The notes under the pieces: generated by a model | Databases searched by the model: none | Told to the model about the DNA's origin: nothing | Seen by the model: the letters and a program-made list of their open reading frames with translations, nothing else | Part shown: piece by piece, positions 18,521-26,436 of the stretch | Layout of the letters: each line of letters starts with the position of its first letter | How positions within the stretch are numbered: position 1 is the stretch's first letter | From: Brachybacterium vulturis | GTDB lineage: Bacteria > Actinomycetota > Actinomycetes > Actinomycetales > Dermabacteraceae | Assembly: GCF_002407185.1 (NCBI RefSeq) | Contig: NZ_CP023563.1 | Coordinates: 1,550,001-1,614,000, forward strand | Direction: 5' to 3' | DNA length: 64,000 nt | Translations under genes and position numbers: made by a program

Positions 18521-18545
18521 ACCTAGGGTATCAAGTACCCCCGGT
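18521..18545. promoter_or_regulatory. Palindromic operator candidate between TetR and thiolase genes
   Basis: ACC-N2-GGGTA-TCAAG-TACCC-N2-GGT, a 25-bp interrupted palindrome centred at 18533. On the minus strand TTTACA (18555-18550) and GATACC (18532-18527) are 17 nt apart and could be the tetR promoter, so the palindrome would cover its spacer and -10. On the plus strand TATGTA (18548-18553) lies just beyond it. This layout fits a TetR site controlling both directions. Confidence 0.6.
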
Positions 18546-18654
18546 TCTATGTAAAGTCTTCTCGCGGGACGACATCCGTCCCCCACCCGATCCCGCGGTG
18601 CTCCGCTCCCGCAGAACCACGATCACCCGCAGTGACCACGAAGAGGTGCACACA

Positions 18655-19977
18655 GTGACCCATCCCGACTTCCCGCGCGACGCCCTGATCCTCGGCGGCA
18701 ACCGGATCCCCTTCGCCCGCTCGGGCGGCCCCTACACCGGCATCTCCAACCAGGACATGCTCACCGCGACCCTCGAGGGTCTGGTGGCCCGGTTCGGCCT
18801 GCAGGGAGAGAAGCTCGGCGAGGTCGCCGGCGGCGCCGTGCTGAAGCTCGCCGGGGACCTCAACCTCACCCGCGAGAGCGCACTGGGCACCCCGCTGGAC
18901 CCGCGCACCCCCACGATCGACATGTCCAAGGCCTGCGCCACCAGCCTCGAGACCCTGATCCACGTCTCCAACCGGATCCAGCTCGGCCAGATCGACTCCG
19001 GCATCGCCTGCGGCGTGGACTCCGCCTCGGACTCCCCGATCGAGGTCACCCCGCGGCTGCGCCGGATCCTGCACCGCGCCTTCGCCGCGAAGACCGCGAG
19101 GCAGCGGATCACGGCGTTCAGCACGCTCAGGCCCGCCGACCTCGCCCCGGTCCCGCCCCGCAACGGCGAGCCCCGCACCGGTCTGTCCATGGGCGAGCAC
19201 CAGGCGCAGACCACCGCCCAGTGGGGCATCACCCGCGAGGCCCAGGACGAGCTCGCCCTCGCCTCGCACCAGAAGCTCGCCGCCGCCTACGACGCCGGCT
19301 TCTTCGACGACCTGGTCACCGGCTACCGCGGCCTCGCCCGGGACCAGAACCTGCGCCCCGACTCCACGCTGGAGAAGCTCGGCTCGCTCAGGCCCGTCTT
19401 CGGCACGAGGTCGCCGCAGGTCGCCGAGCCGACCATGACCGCCGGCAACTCCACCCCGCTCTCCGACGGCGCCTCCTCGGTGCTGCTGGGCAGCGCCGAC
19501 TGGGCCGCTGAGAAGGGCCTGACCCCGCTCGCCCGCGTGGTCGACGCGCGCAGCGCCGCGGTGGACTTCGTGCACGGCGAGGAGGGCCTGCTGATGGCCC
19601 CGGCCTATGCCGTGCCCGAACTGCTGGACGCCAACGACCTGGCCCTGCAGGATCTGGACTTCTACGAGCTCCATGAGGCGTTCGCCTCCACGGTGCTGGC
19701 CACCCTGAAGGCCTGGGAGTCCGAGGAGTTCTGCCGTGAGCGCCTGGGCCGCGGCGGAGCGCTCGGCAGCATCGACCGCTCCAAGCTCAACGTCGCCGGC
19801 TCCTCCCTCGCGGCCGGCCACCCCTTCGCCGCCACCGGCGGGCGCCTGGTCGCGACCCTGGCCAAGCTCCTGCATGAGCGGGCGAAGGAGACCGGGATCG
19901 TCCAGCGCGGCCTGCTCTCGGTGTGCGCGGCCGCCGGGCAGGGCACCGTCGTGCTGCTCGAGTCCGTCACCGACTGA
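18655..19977 (+). CDS. Acetyl-CoA C-acyltransferase (thiolase, FadA2/FadI-like)
   Basis: 440-residue thiolase that cleaves 3-ketoacyl-CoA (or condenses two acyl-CoAs). The nucleophile is Cys94 in MSKACATSLETL; the active-site His is in SLAAGHPFAATGGR and the second Cys in SVCAAAGQG, where the usual CxGGG is CAAAG. LGGNRIPFARSGG is the N-terminal family signature. The GTG at 18655 is placed 8 nt after GAGG (18643-18646); upstream codons in frame are not conserved. It starts the plus-strand arm of the divergent locus and is followed by the FabG4-like gene after 54 bp. Confidence 0.92.
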   Translation: MTHPDFPRDALILGGNRIPFARSGGPYTGISNQDMLTATLEGLVARFGLQGEKLGEVAGGAVLKLAGDLNLTRESALGTPLDPRTPTIDMSKACATSLETLIHVSNRIQLGQIDSGIACGVDSASDSPIEVTPRLRRILHRAFAAKTARQRITAFSTLRPADLAPVPPRNGEPRTGLSMGEHQAQTTAQWGITREAQDELALASHQKLAAAYDAGFFDDLVTGYRGLARDQNLRPDSTLEKLGSLRPVFGTRSPQVAEPTMTAGNSTPLSDGASSVLLGSADWAAEKGLTPLARVVDARSAAVDFVHGEEGLLMAPAYAVPELLDANDLALQDLDFYELHEAFASTVLATLKAWESEEFCRERLGRGGALGSIDRSKLNVAGSSLAAGHPFAATGGRLVATLAKLLHERAKETGIVQRGLLSVCAAAGQGTVVLLESVTD

Positions 19978-20031
19978 CGCGGCACCCGCACCACCGCCGC
20001 CCGCGACCGCACTCTCGACCCGGAGGTCCTC

Positions 20032-21372
20032 ATGACCGATGCCTATACCCGCTTCATCCGCTCCGCCCCCGGCGGGGCCCTGGCCAAGCAGCTGGGCCTG
20101 CCCCGCCCCTCACGGCTCCTGCGCCGCCCGGACCGCCCCGAGCCGGTGCTCGGGCCGGTCGTGGTGCTCGGCGACTCCGCCGGCGCGGACCGGATCGCCC
20201 ATCTGCTCCTGGAGGAGGGTGCCGATGTGCGCCGCCGCTTCGAGGAGCTCCGCCGCGTCGGCTCCGTGATCGTGGTGCTCGACGAGATCTCCGCCCCGGC
20301 GGAGATCGGACCGATCATGCTGCCGCTGGCCGGCGCGATGCGCTCCCTCGCCCCCGGCGCGAGGGTGGTCACGATCTCCCGCCCCGCCGGGGACCAGAAC
20401 CCCGCCCGAGCCGCCGCCCGCGGCGGCGTCGAGGGCTTCCTGCGCTCCCTCGCCCACGAGATGCGCGGTGGCGCGACGGCCAACGGCGTCCTGGTCCAGG
20501 ACGGGGTGGCGCTGGACGCCCCGGCAGTGATCGGGGCACTGCGCTTCTTCCTCTCCGCCCGCAGCGCCTTCGTCACCGGACAGCTCCTCACCGTCTCCGG
20601 CGAGGCCGGCAGTGCGACCGAGAACCGCTCGCTGCCGCTGGCCGGCCGCACCGCACTGGTCACCGGGGCGGCCCGCGGCATCGGAGCGGCGATCGCGCGG
20701 ACGCTCGCGGCCGACGGCGCCCAGCTCGTGGTGCTGGACGTCTCCGGTGCCGGCACGGAGCTCTCACGCCTGGCCAACGAGCTGCGCGCGGTGCCGATCC
20801 AGCTGGACGTCACCGCGACGGGAGCCGGCGAGCGCCTGGTCTCCTTCCTCCGCGACCGGGACCTGACCCTGGACGTGGTGGTCCTCAACGCCGGCATCAC
20901 CCGCGACAAGCTGCTGGCCAACATGACCCCGGACCGCTGGGATCCTGTCCTGGCGGTGAACCTCACCAGCCAGATCACCCTCACCGAGGCTCTGATCGAG
21001 GCCGGGGACGTGCTCGGTGAGCAGCCGCGCGTGGTGTCGCTGGCCTCCACCAGCGGGATCGCCGGCAACCGCGGGCAGACGAACTACGCGACCTCGAAGG
21101 CCGGGGTGATCGCCCTCGTCGGCGCGCTCGCCGCGCGGCTCGAGGCCCTCGACGGCACCGCCAACGCCGTCGCCCCCGGTTTCATCGAGACCGAGATGAC
21201 CGCGAGGATGCCGGCGCTGACCCGCGAGGTCGCGCGCCGGCTCAACTCCCTCCAGCAGGGCGGTCTGCCGGTGGACGTGGCCGAGGCGATCGCCTTCCTG
21301 TGCTCCGCCGAGGCGGGCGGGATCCGCGGCGAGACGCTGCGCGTGTGCGGCCAGAACATGGTGGGGAAGTGA
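20032..21372 (+). CDS. 3-oxoacyl-ACP/CoA reductase, high-molecular-weight FabG4 type
   Basis: 446-residue two-domain protein. Residues about 1-195 form the divergent N-terminal domain of FabG4-type reductases (no intact catalytic motif). Residues about 200-446 are a classical SDR: TGAARGIG cofactor loop, VLNAG, Ser in SLASTSG, and Tyr352-X3-Lys356 in NYATSKAG. Standard FabG is about 250 residues, so the doubled size marks the Rv0242c-like class, which reduces 3-ketoacyl-CoA with NADH. GGAGGT (20022-20027) precedes the ATG. The end overlaps or abuts the MaoC gene (stop at 21370-21372). Confidence 0.9.
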   Translation: MTDAYTRFIRSAPGGALAKQLGLPRPSRLLRRPDRPEPVLGPVVVLGDSAGADRIAHLLLEEGADVRRRFEELRRVGSVIVVLDEISAPAEIGPIMLPLAGAMRSLAPGARVVTISRPAGDQNPARAAARGGVEGFLRSLAHEMRGGATANGVLVQDGVALDAPAVIGALRFFLSARSAFVTGQLLTVSGEAGSATENRSLPLAGRTALVTGAARGIGAAIARTLAADGAQLVVLDVSGAGTELSRLANELRAVPIQLDVTATGAGERLVSFLRDRDLTLDVVVLNAGITRDKLLANMTPDRWDPVLAVNLTSQITLTEALIEAGDVLGEQPRVVSLASTSGIAGNRGQTNYATSKAGVIALVGALAARLEALDGTANAVAPGFIETEMTARMPALTREVARRLNSLQQGGLPVDVAEAIAFLCSAEAGGIRGETLRVCGQNMVGK

Positions 21373-21377
21373 GCGCC

Positions 21378-22358
21378 ATGTCCCGCACCGCCCCGGGCAC
21401 GACCCCCGCCGGCGCGTCGTCGGAGGAGGTCAAGGATCTCGCCGACCTCCCCTCCTTCCCGACGATCTACGCCGCGGCGCTGGATCCCCGCTCCGGTCGA
21501 GGCAGGCGCGGCGGCGGCAGGAGCGGCGGGGAGCCGGAGCTCCCGCAGCTCGCCTATCGGGTGCGCGCGGTGCGGATCGATGCCGAGCGCGCCCGCGACT
21601 TCGACCACCTGATGGGCGGGCCGGCCACCGACCTGGTCCATCCCGGGGTACTCCACGTGCTCGCCTTCCCCCTCTCGCTCGCGCTGATGGCCCGTCGGGA
21701 CTTCCCCTTCGCACTGCTGGGGCTGGTGCACCTGCGCAACCAGGTGCTCCAGCACCGGCCGGTGCAGGTGGGCGAACTGGTCGACGTCGAGTGCCGGGTG
21801 CGGGACCTGCGCCCGCATCGCAAGGGCCGCACCTTCGAGGCCGTCTCGACCATCCTCGGCGAGAACGGAGTGATCATCGCCACCGACGTCTCCACCTATC
21901 TGGTGCGCGGCGACGCGCCCTCGGCCGGGGAGCCGTCCGGCACCGCCCCGTCGGCCGCCGGGACCTCCTCCGATCGCCGGGACTTCGAGCCGCCCCGCCC
22001 CACGGGCCGCTGGACGCTGGGTGGTGACACCGGCCGCCGCTACGCCGCGGTCTCCGGGGATGTGAACCCGATCCACCTCTCGGCGGTCTCCGCCAAGGCC
22101 TTCGGGTTCCCCCGCGCGATCGCGCACGGCATGTACACCGCCTCGCGGGCCTTCACGGAGTCTCGCGCGGACCTCTCGCGGCCGCTGCGCTGGGACGTGT
22201 CCTTCGACGCGCCGGTGACGATCCCCGGCACCGTGCTCGTCGCCTACGAGGACGATCCGGGAGGGGGCGCGGTCCGCTGCCTCGGCTGGCGTGCCGGGCG
22301 CGGCGACAAGGGCCCGCGCCGGTGCTTCACGGCCGAGGTGACCACGCTGGATCGCTGA
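21378..22358 (+). CDS. MaoC-like (R)-specific enoyl-CoA/3-hydroxyacyl dehydratase (HtdX-like)
   Basis: 326-residue double hot-dog fold hydratase. The catalytic MaoC motif is in the C-terminal half: YAAVSGDVNPIHLSAVSAK, with the Asp and His that activate water, then GFPRAIAHGMYTA. The N-terminal half is the non-catalytic hot-dog domain, with a Gly/Arg-rich linker at about residues 38-54. ATG 21378 is used because GGGGA (21362-21366) is 11 nt away; a GTG at 21369 would overlap the fabG4-like stop. The last 32 bp overlap the 3' end of the convergent nucleoside hydrolase gene. With the thiolase and reductase it could run beta-oxidation or the reverse chain-elongation reactions. Confidence 0.9.
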   Translation: MSRTAPGTTPAGASSEEVKDLADLPSFPTIYAAALDPRSGRGRRGGGRSGGEPELPQLAYRVRAVRIDAERARDFDHLMGGPATDLVHPGVLHVLAFPLSLALMARRDFPFALLGLVHLRNQVLQHRPVQVGELVDVECRVRDLRPHRKGRTFEAVSTILGENGVIIATDVSTYLVRGDAPSAGEPSGTAPSAAGTSSDRRDFEPPRPTGRWTLGGDTGRRYAAVSGDVNPIHLSAVSAKAFGFPRAIAHGMYTASRAFTESRADLSRPLRWDVSFDAPVTIPGTVLVAYEDDPGGGAVRCLGWRAGRGDKGPRRCFTAEVTTLDR

Positions 22359-23319
22359 GCCGGCCCAGCCCGGCCCGCAGCGTCTCCAGCAGGTGCTCGA
22401 CGAACTCGTCGGGCCGCACCTCGGTGAGCACCTCGAGGTTCGGGGCACGGCCCCAGCGGCCCAGCTCATCGCCCACGGTCTGCCCGCGGGTCAGGGTGCC
22501 GGCCAGCTCGACGTCCACCGCGAGCGGTCGGGTGGACGCGAAGTCCCCGGTGACGGCGTGGGCGGTGACCAGCGGGTCGTGGACGTGCGCCATCCAGCCG
22601 AAGCCGTCGGCCTGGTGGAACTCGAAGTAGAAGCGCAGCGCCTCCACCAGGATCCGGGCGATCGGGTGACCGCCGTCGGTCGCGAGCTCCGTGACCCGGT
22701 CCAGGGTGTCCTGGGTGAAGCGGACGGTCTCGGTCGCCTCGAGCGAGCCCATCACCGGGCGCTGCGCGGCGCCGGTGAAGGCGGAGAGCACGCGCTGGGC
22801 GGCCTCGGGATCCACGGCGATGTTCCATTCGCTGGTGGGCCCGGTGTTGCCCCGGTGATTGATCGCGCCGCCCATGAAGTGAAGACGCCGCAGCAGGTGC
22901 GGGAGCTCCGGCTCGATCTCCAGGGCCAGCGCGAGATTCGTGTGCGGGCCGAGCACCAGGCCCACCAGCTCGCCGGGACGCGCGCGGGCGAGGTCCACCC
23001 ACAGCTGCGCGCCGGTGCGCGGATCTCCCGGATGCGCGGACTCGGGCAGCACCGCATGGCCGAGACCGCCCGGACCGTGGGTGTCGTCGGCGAACATCGG
23101 CTCCTGCACCAGCGGCCGGTCCGCGCCGCGGGCGATCGGCGCGTCGACGCCGAGCAGCTCGGCGAGGACCAGGTTGTTGCGGTGCACGGCGGTGACCGCG
23201 ACGTTGCCGCCGGTGGAGACGATGCCGGCGATCTCGGCCTGCGGATGCGCGGCGAGGTAGCTCAAGGCGATCGCATCATCGATGCCGGTGTCGCAGTCGA
23301 CCAGGAAGGGGACAGTCAT
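22327..23319 (-). CDS. Inosine/uridine-preferring nucleoside hydrolase family protein
   Basis: 330-residue hydrolase that splits the N-glycosidic bond of ribonucleosides. The N-terminal calcium-binding signature LVDCDTGIDDAIAL is intact, HFMGGAINHRGN and EWNIAVDPEAAQ match the middle of the fold, and the active-site His region reads HVHDPLVTAHAV. The ATG at 23319 is placed by the signature position; a TACGCT hexamer on this strand (23331-23326) lies only 6 nt before it, suggesting a leaderless mRNA. Tail-to-tail overlap of 32 bp with the MaoC gene. Confidence 0.92.
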   Translation of the reverse strand: MTVPFLVDCDTGIDDAIALSYLAAHPQAEIAGIVSTGGNVAVTAVHRNNLVLAELLGVDAPIARGADRPLVQEPMFADDTHGPGGLGHAVLPESAHPGDPRTGAQLWVDLARARPGELVGLVLGPHTNLALALEIEPELPHLLRRLHFMGGAINHRGNTGPTSEWNIAVDPEAAQRVLSAFTGAAQRPVMGSLEATETVRFTQDTLDRVTELATDGGHPIARILVEALRFYFEFHQADGFGWMAHVHDPLVTAHAVTGDFASTRPLAVDVELAGTLTRGQTVGDELGRWGRAPNLEVLTEVRPDEFVEHLLETLRAGLGRLSDPAWSPRP

Positions 23320-23391
23320 GCCACCAGCGTACGGTCGCCGCGGGCCGCGCGGGCGCTGGCGCCGTCGCCGCTGCTGCGGGAGGATCGGGGG

Positions 23392-23790
23392 ATGGCGCAT
23401 CCGCAGATGTTCGATGACGACGACCCGCTGCTCGAACGGGTGCGTGCGATCGCGCTCGCCCTGCCCGGGGCGCAGGAGAAGATCAGCCACGGCAGGCCGG
23501 CCTTCTTCACCACCAGGGTCCATTGCTACTACGGCGGCTCGGTGAGGACCGACGGGCACTGGCACGCGCACGACCGGGCCGTGGTGCTGCACCTGCCAAC
23601 GGCCGAGACCGCGGCCCTGCTGGAGGAGGCGCGCTGCTTCGTTCCGGCGTACCTCGGCCCCTCCGGCTGGATCGGCGTGGATCTGGACGAGCGGACCGAT
23701 GCCCAGGAGCTCGCCGAGCTGATCGAGGAGTCCTACCGCACGGTGGCGCCGACGCGGCTGGTGGCTCAGCTCGATGACACGGCCCGATGA
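23392..23790 (+). CDS. MmcQ/YjbR family protein
   Basis: 132-residue small protein of the YjbR fold. It shows the family run ALPGAQEKISHGRPAFF, then YYGGSVR and FVPAYLGPSGWIGVDL. YjbR proteins resemble DNA-binding folds but no biochemical role is settled. GGGAGGA (23378-23384) is 7 nt before the ATG. The stop overlaps an ATG (23787) in the frame of the MerR gene, so the two are probably co-transcribed. Confidence 0.85.
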   Translation: MAHPQMFDDDDPLLERVRAIALALPGAQEKISHGRPAFFTTRVHCYYGGSVRTDGHWHAHDRAVVLHLPTAETAALLEEARCFVPAYLGPSGWIGVDLDERTDAQELAELIEESYRTVAPTRLVAQLDDTAR

Positions 23791-23828
23791 CCCCGCTTGA
23801 CCGTCACGCGACGTCAGGGAGGACGGTG

Positions 23829-24656
23829 GTGCCCATGACCGAGACGACAGTGCACGAGGACCTCACCGTGGGGCGCGTCGCCGACCTGGTCGGCGTGAGC
23901 GTCCGCACCCTGCACCACTGGGATGCGATCGGCCTGGCGCGCCCCGGCGGGCGCAGCTGGTCGGGGTACCGCCTGTACGACGCCGACGACGTGGCCCGGA
24001 TCCACCGGGTCCTCGTCTACCGCGAGCTCGGTCTGGCGCTCGCGCAGATCGGAAGGATCCTCGATGACCCCTCCGTCGACCCGCGCGAGCACCTCCAGCG
24101 CCAGCGGGCCCTGCTCCAGGAGCGGATCCGCCGGCTCGAGAAGACGGCACTGGCCGTCGACGAGATGATCGAGAGGACCGACATGAGCGACAGCACCGAG
24201 AGCACGATCGGGATCAGCCCCGAGGAGCAGGCCCGCATCTTCGGCACCGACTGGGACCCCGCCTACCAGGACGAGGCGCGCGAGCGCTGGGGCGGCACCG
24301 ACGCCTGGACGCAGGCCGCGGCCCGCACCCGGGACTGGGGCGCCGCGCAGTGGCAGGAGATCAAGGACGAGACCGATGCCGTCGAGGCCGCGCTCGCCGA
24401 GGCCCTCGGCCGCGGCGTCGCGCCGGGCGGCGAGGAGGCGAATGCGCTCGCCGAGCGGCATCGGGCCACCATCGCCCGTCACTACGACTGCACGCCGTCG
24501 ATGCAGGTGGTGCTCGCCCGGATGTACACCGAGGATCCGCGCTTCGCCGCCCACTACGACGAGCGTGCCGAGGGGCTCGCCGCCTGGCTGCGGCGCGTGA
24601 TCGAGGAGAACGCCCGGACCCACGGCGTGGACCCGGAGACCGCGACCTGGCAGTGA
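23829..24656 (+). CDS. MerR-family regulator with TipAS drug-binding domain (TipA-like)
   Basis: 275-residue activator. Residues about 10-80 are the MerR winged helix (TVGRVADLVGVSVRTLHHWDAIGLARP, then GYRLYDADDVARIHRVLVYRELG). A helical dimerisation segment follows, and residues about 119-275 form a TipAS domain (ISPEEQARIFGTDW, ERWGGTDAW, and a histidine-rich bundle). TipAS domains bind thiopeptides and other toxic compounds. GGGAGG (23817-23822) sits 6 nt before GTG 23829, so this start is preferred over ATG 23835 or ATG 23787. An internal ATG at 24183 has its own AGAGGA site and would give the drug-binding domain alone. Confidence 0.88.
   Translation: MPMTETTVHEDLTVGRVADLVGVSVRTLHHWDAIGLARPGGRSWSGYRLYDADDVARIHRVLVYRELGLALAQIGRILDDPSVDPREHLQRQRALLQERIRRLEKTALAVDEMIERTDMSDSTESTIGISPEEQARIFGTDWDPAYQDEARERWGGTDAWTQAAARTRDWGAAQWQEIKDETDAVEAALAEALGRGVAPGGEEANALAERHRATIARHYDCTPSMQVVLARMYTEDPRFAAHYDERAEGLAAWLRRVIEENARTHGVDPETATWQ
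24183..24656 (+). CDS. Possible internal TipAS-only product from a nested start
   Basis: An in-frame ATG at 24183 follows AGAGGA (24172-24177) by 5 nt and opens a 157-residue protein starting MSDSTESTIGISPEEQARIF. This is the point where the free TipAS protein of Streptomyces begins relative to TipAL. The spacing and site support, but do not prove, a second product that would sequester drug without binding DNA. Confidence 0.45.
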   Translation: MSDSTESTIGISPEEQARIFGTDWDPAYQDEARERWGGTDAWTQAAARTRDWGAAQWQEIKDETDAVEAALAEALGRGVAPGGEEANALAERHRATIARHYDCTPSMQVVLARMYTEDPRFAAHYDERAEGLAAWLRRVIEENARTHGVDPETATWQ

Positions 24657-24700
24657 GGGAGCGGGTCAGCGCGGCGGGAGGTCCTCGGTGACCCGGGGCC

Positions 24701-26239
24701 TCAGTGGTGGGTGCGGAACGACTGCGCCGAGGCGGCGGCCCAGGCGGCGGCCCAGTCCTCCGGCGGGTCGGTGAGCAGCTGCTCCGGCTCCAGCCACTCG
24801 TACAGCTCCGCATAGGAGGCGTTGGCCGTCTGGGAGAGGTTGCGCCGCAGCATCCACGGACGCAGCTCCGAGGGACTGGAGACCCCCATCGCCGCCATCA
24901 GCTTCACGGCTTCGGCGACCGTCCCCTGCTGGTACTGCGTCACCCGGACGGACTTGTCCTCGACGACGAGACCGCGCTGACGATACGGGTCCTGGGTGGT
25001 GACCCCGGTGGGGCAGTGACCGGTGTGGCAGCGCTGGGCCTGGATGCAGCCGATCGCCATCATCATCGCGCGGGCGGAGTTGGTGAAATCGGCCCCCTGG
25101 ATGATCCGCTTGACGATGTCGTTGCCGGCGGCGACCTTCCCGGAGGCCCCCAGCCGGATGCGGTCCCGCAGCCCGGTCCCCACCAGGGCGTTGTGCATCG
25201 TCATCAGGCCCTGGGTCAGCGGCATCCCCATGTGGTCCTCGAACTCCAGCGGGGCCGCGCCGGTGCCGCCCTCGGAGCCGTCGACGATGATGAAATCCGG
25301 TGCGGTCCCGACCTCGAGCATCGCCTTGCACAGGGAGAGCACCTCCACCTTGCTGCCCACGCAGAGCTTGATGCCGACGGGTTTTCCACCGGAGAGCTCC
25401 CGCAGCCGGACGAGGAACTCGATGAGCCCCACCGGGGTGTCGAACATGGTGTGCGAGGCGGGGGAGACACACTTCTCGCCTGCGGGGACACCGCGGATCT
25501 CGGCGATCTCCGCCGAGACCTTCGGCGCCGGCAGCACTCCACCGATACCGGGCTTCGCACCCTGGCTGAGCTTCACGGAGATGCACTTGACCTGGTCCTT
25601 GGTGGCCTTGTCCCGGAAGATGTCCTCATCCAGTCGGCCGTCCTCGGTGCGAGCACCGAAGTAGCCGGTGCCCAGCTCCCAGATCAGATCTCCGCCCATC
25701 TCCTCGTGATACGGGGTCAGCGATCCCTCGCCGGTGTCCTGGGCGAACCCGCCCCTCTGCGCACCCTGGTTCAGGGCGCGCACCGCGTTGGCGGACAGCG
25801 CGCCGAAGCTCATGGCCGAGACGTTCAGCAGCGCCATCGAGTACGGGCGGGCGCAGTCCGGGCCACCGATCTGCACGCGCGGGACGGACTCCGGCTGGGG
25901 GGCCGGATGGATGGAGTGGACGAGGTACTCGTACCCGGCGGCGTCGACGTCGCGCTCGGTGCCGAAGGCCTGCTCGCCGTGGATGCCCTTCGCGCGCTGG
26001 TAGACGATGCTGCGGATGTCGCGATCGAAGGGTCTGCCGTCCCAGTTGCGTTCGATGAAGTACTGCTGCAGCTCCGGGCGCAGGCCCTCCAGCAGGTAGC
26101 GCATGTGGCCGATGACCGGATAGATGCGCAGGATCGTGTGACGCTTCTGCGTCAGGTCATGGGCGGCCAGAGCGCCCACGGCCGTGCCGGCGACGCCCAG
26201 GGCGGCGGCGACGGTGGTGCGGAGGGACGAGCGGGACAT
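24701..26239 (-). CDS. FMN-binding glutamate synthase-family protein (GltB-domain flavoprotein)
   Basis: 512-residue protein matching only the FMN/Fe-S central part of glutamate synthase; the amidotransferase and GXGXG domains are missing. Residues about 8-28 are hydrophobic (VAAALGVAGTAVGALAA) and may anchor it in the membrane. Motifs: KPGIGGVLPAPKVS, GKPVGIKLCVGSK, FIIVDGSEGGTGAAP for FMN, and CIQAQRCHTGHCPTGV, whose three cysteines should hold a 3Fe-4S cluster. The start is fixed by GAGGAG about 5 nt before the ATG. This stand-alone class is widespread, but its substrate is not well established; it should not be called glutamate synthase without a partner. Confidence 0.88.
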   Translation of the reverse strand: MSRSSLRTTVAAALGVAGTAVGALAAHDLTQKRHTILRIYPVIGHMRYLLEGLRPELQQYFIERNWDGRPFDRDIRSIVYQRAKGIHGEQAFGTERDVDAAGYEYLVHSIHPAPQPESVPRVQIGGPDCARPYSMALLNVSAMSFGALSANAVRALNQGAQRGGFAQDTGEGSLTPYHEEMGGDLIWELGTGYFGARTEDGRLDEDIFRDKATKDQVKCISVKLSQGAKPGIGGVLPAPKVSAEIAEIRGVPAGEKCVSPASHTMFDTPVGLIEFLVRLRELSGGKPVGIKLCVGSKVEVLSLCKAMLEVGTAPDFIIVDGSEGGTGAAPLEFEDHMGMPLTQGLMTMHNALVGTGLRDRIRLGASGKVAAGNDIVKRIIQGADFTNSARAMMMAIGCIQAQRCHTGHCPTGVTTQDPYRQRGLVVEDKSVRVTQYQQGTVAEAVKLMAAMGVSSPSELRPWMLRRNLSQTANASYAELYEWLEPEQLLTDPPEDWAAAWAAASAQSFRTHH

Positions 26240-26436
26240 CAGGATCTCCTCGGGGTCGCTGGGCGCCCCCGGATCCGGTCTCCGCCGGACCGCGGCGGAG
26301 CGGACACCGGGATGATGTGCATCACGCACCGTTCCATGCTCGCACGCCGCGTCGCGTCGGGGGAGGAGGGGACGAGGGTCGATGCGTCCGGGCGGCGCGG
26401 CGGTGCAGGGCCGCCGGAGGGTCGGAGCGCTGCGGC

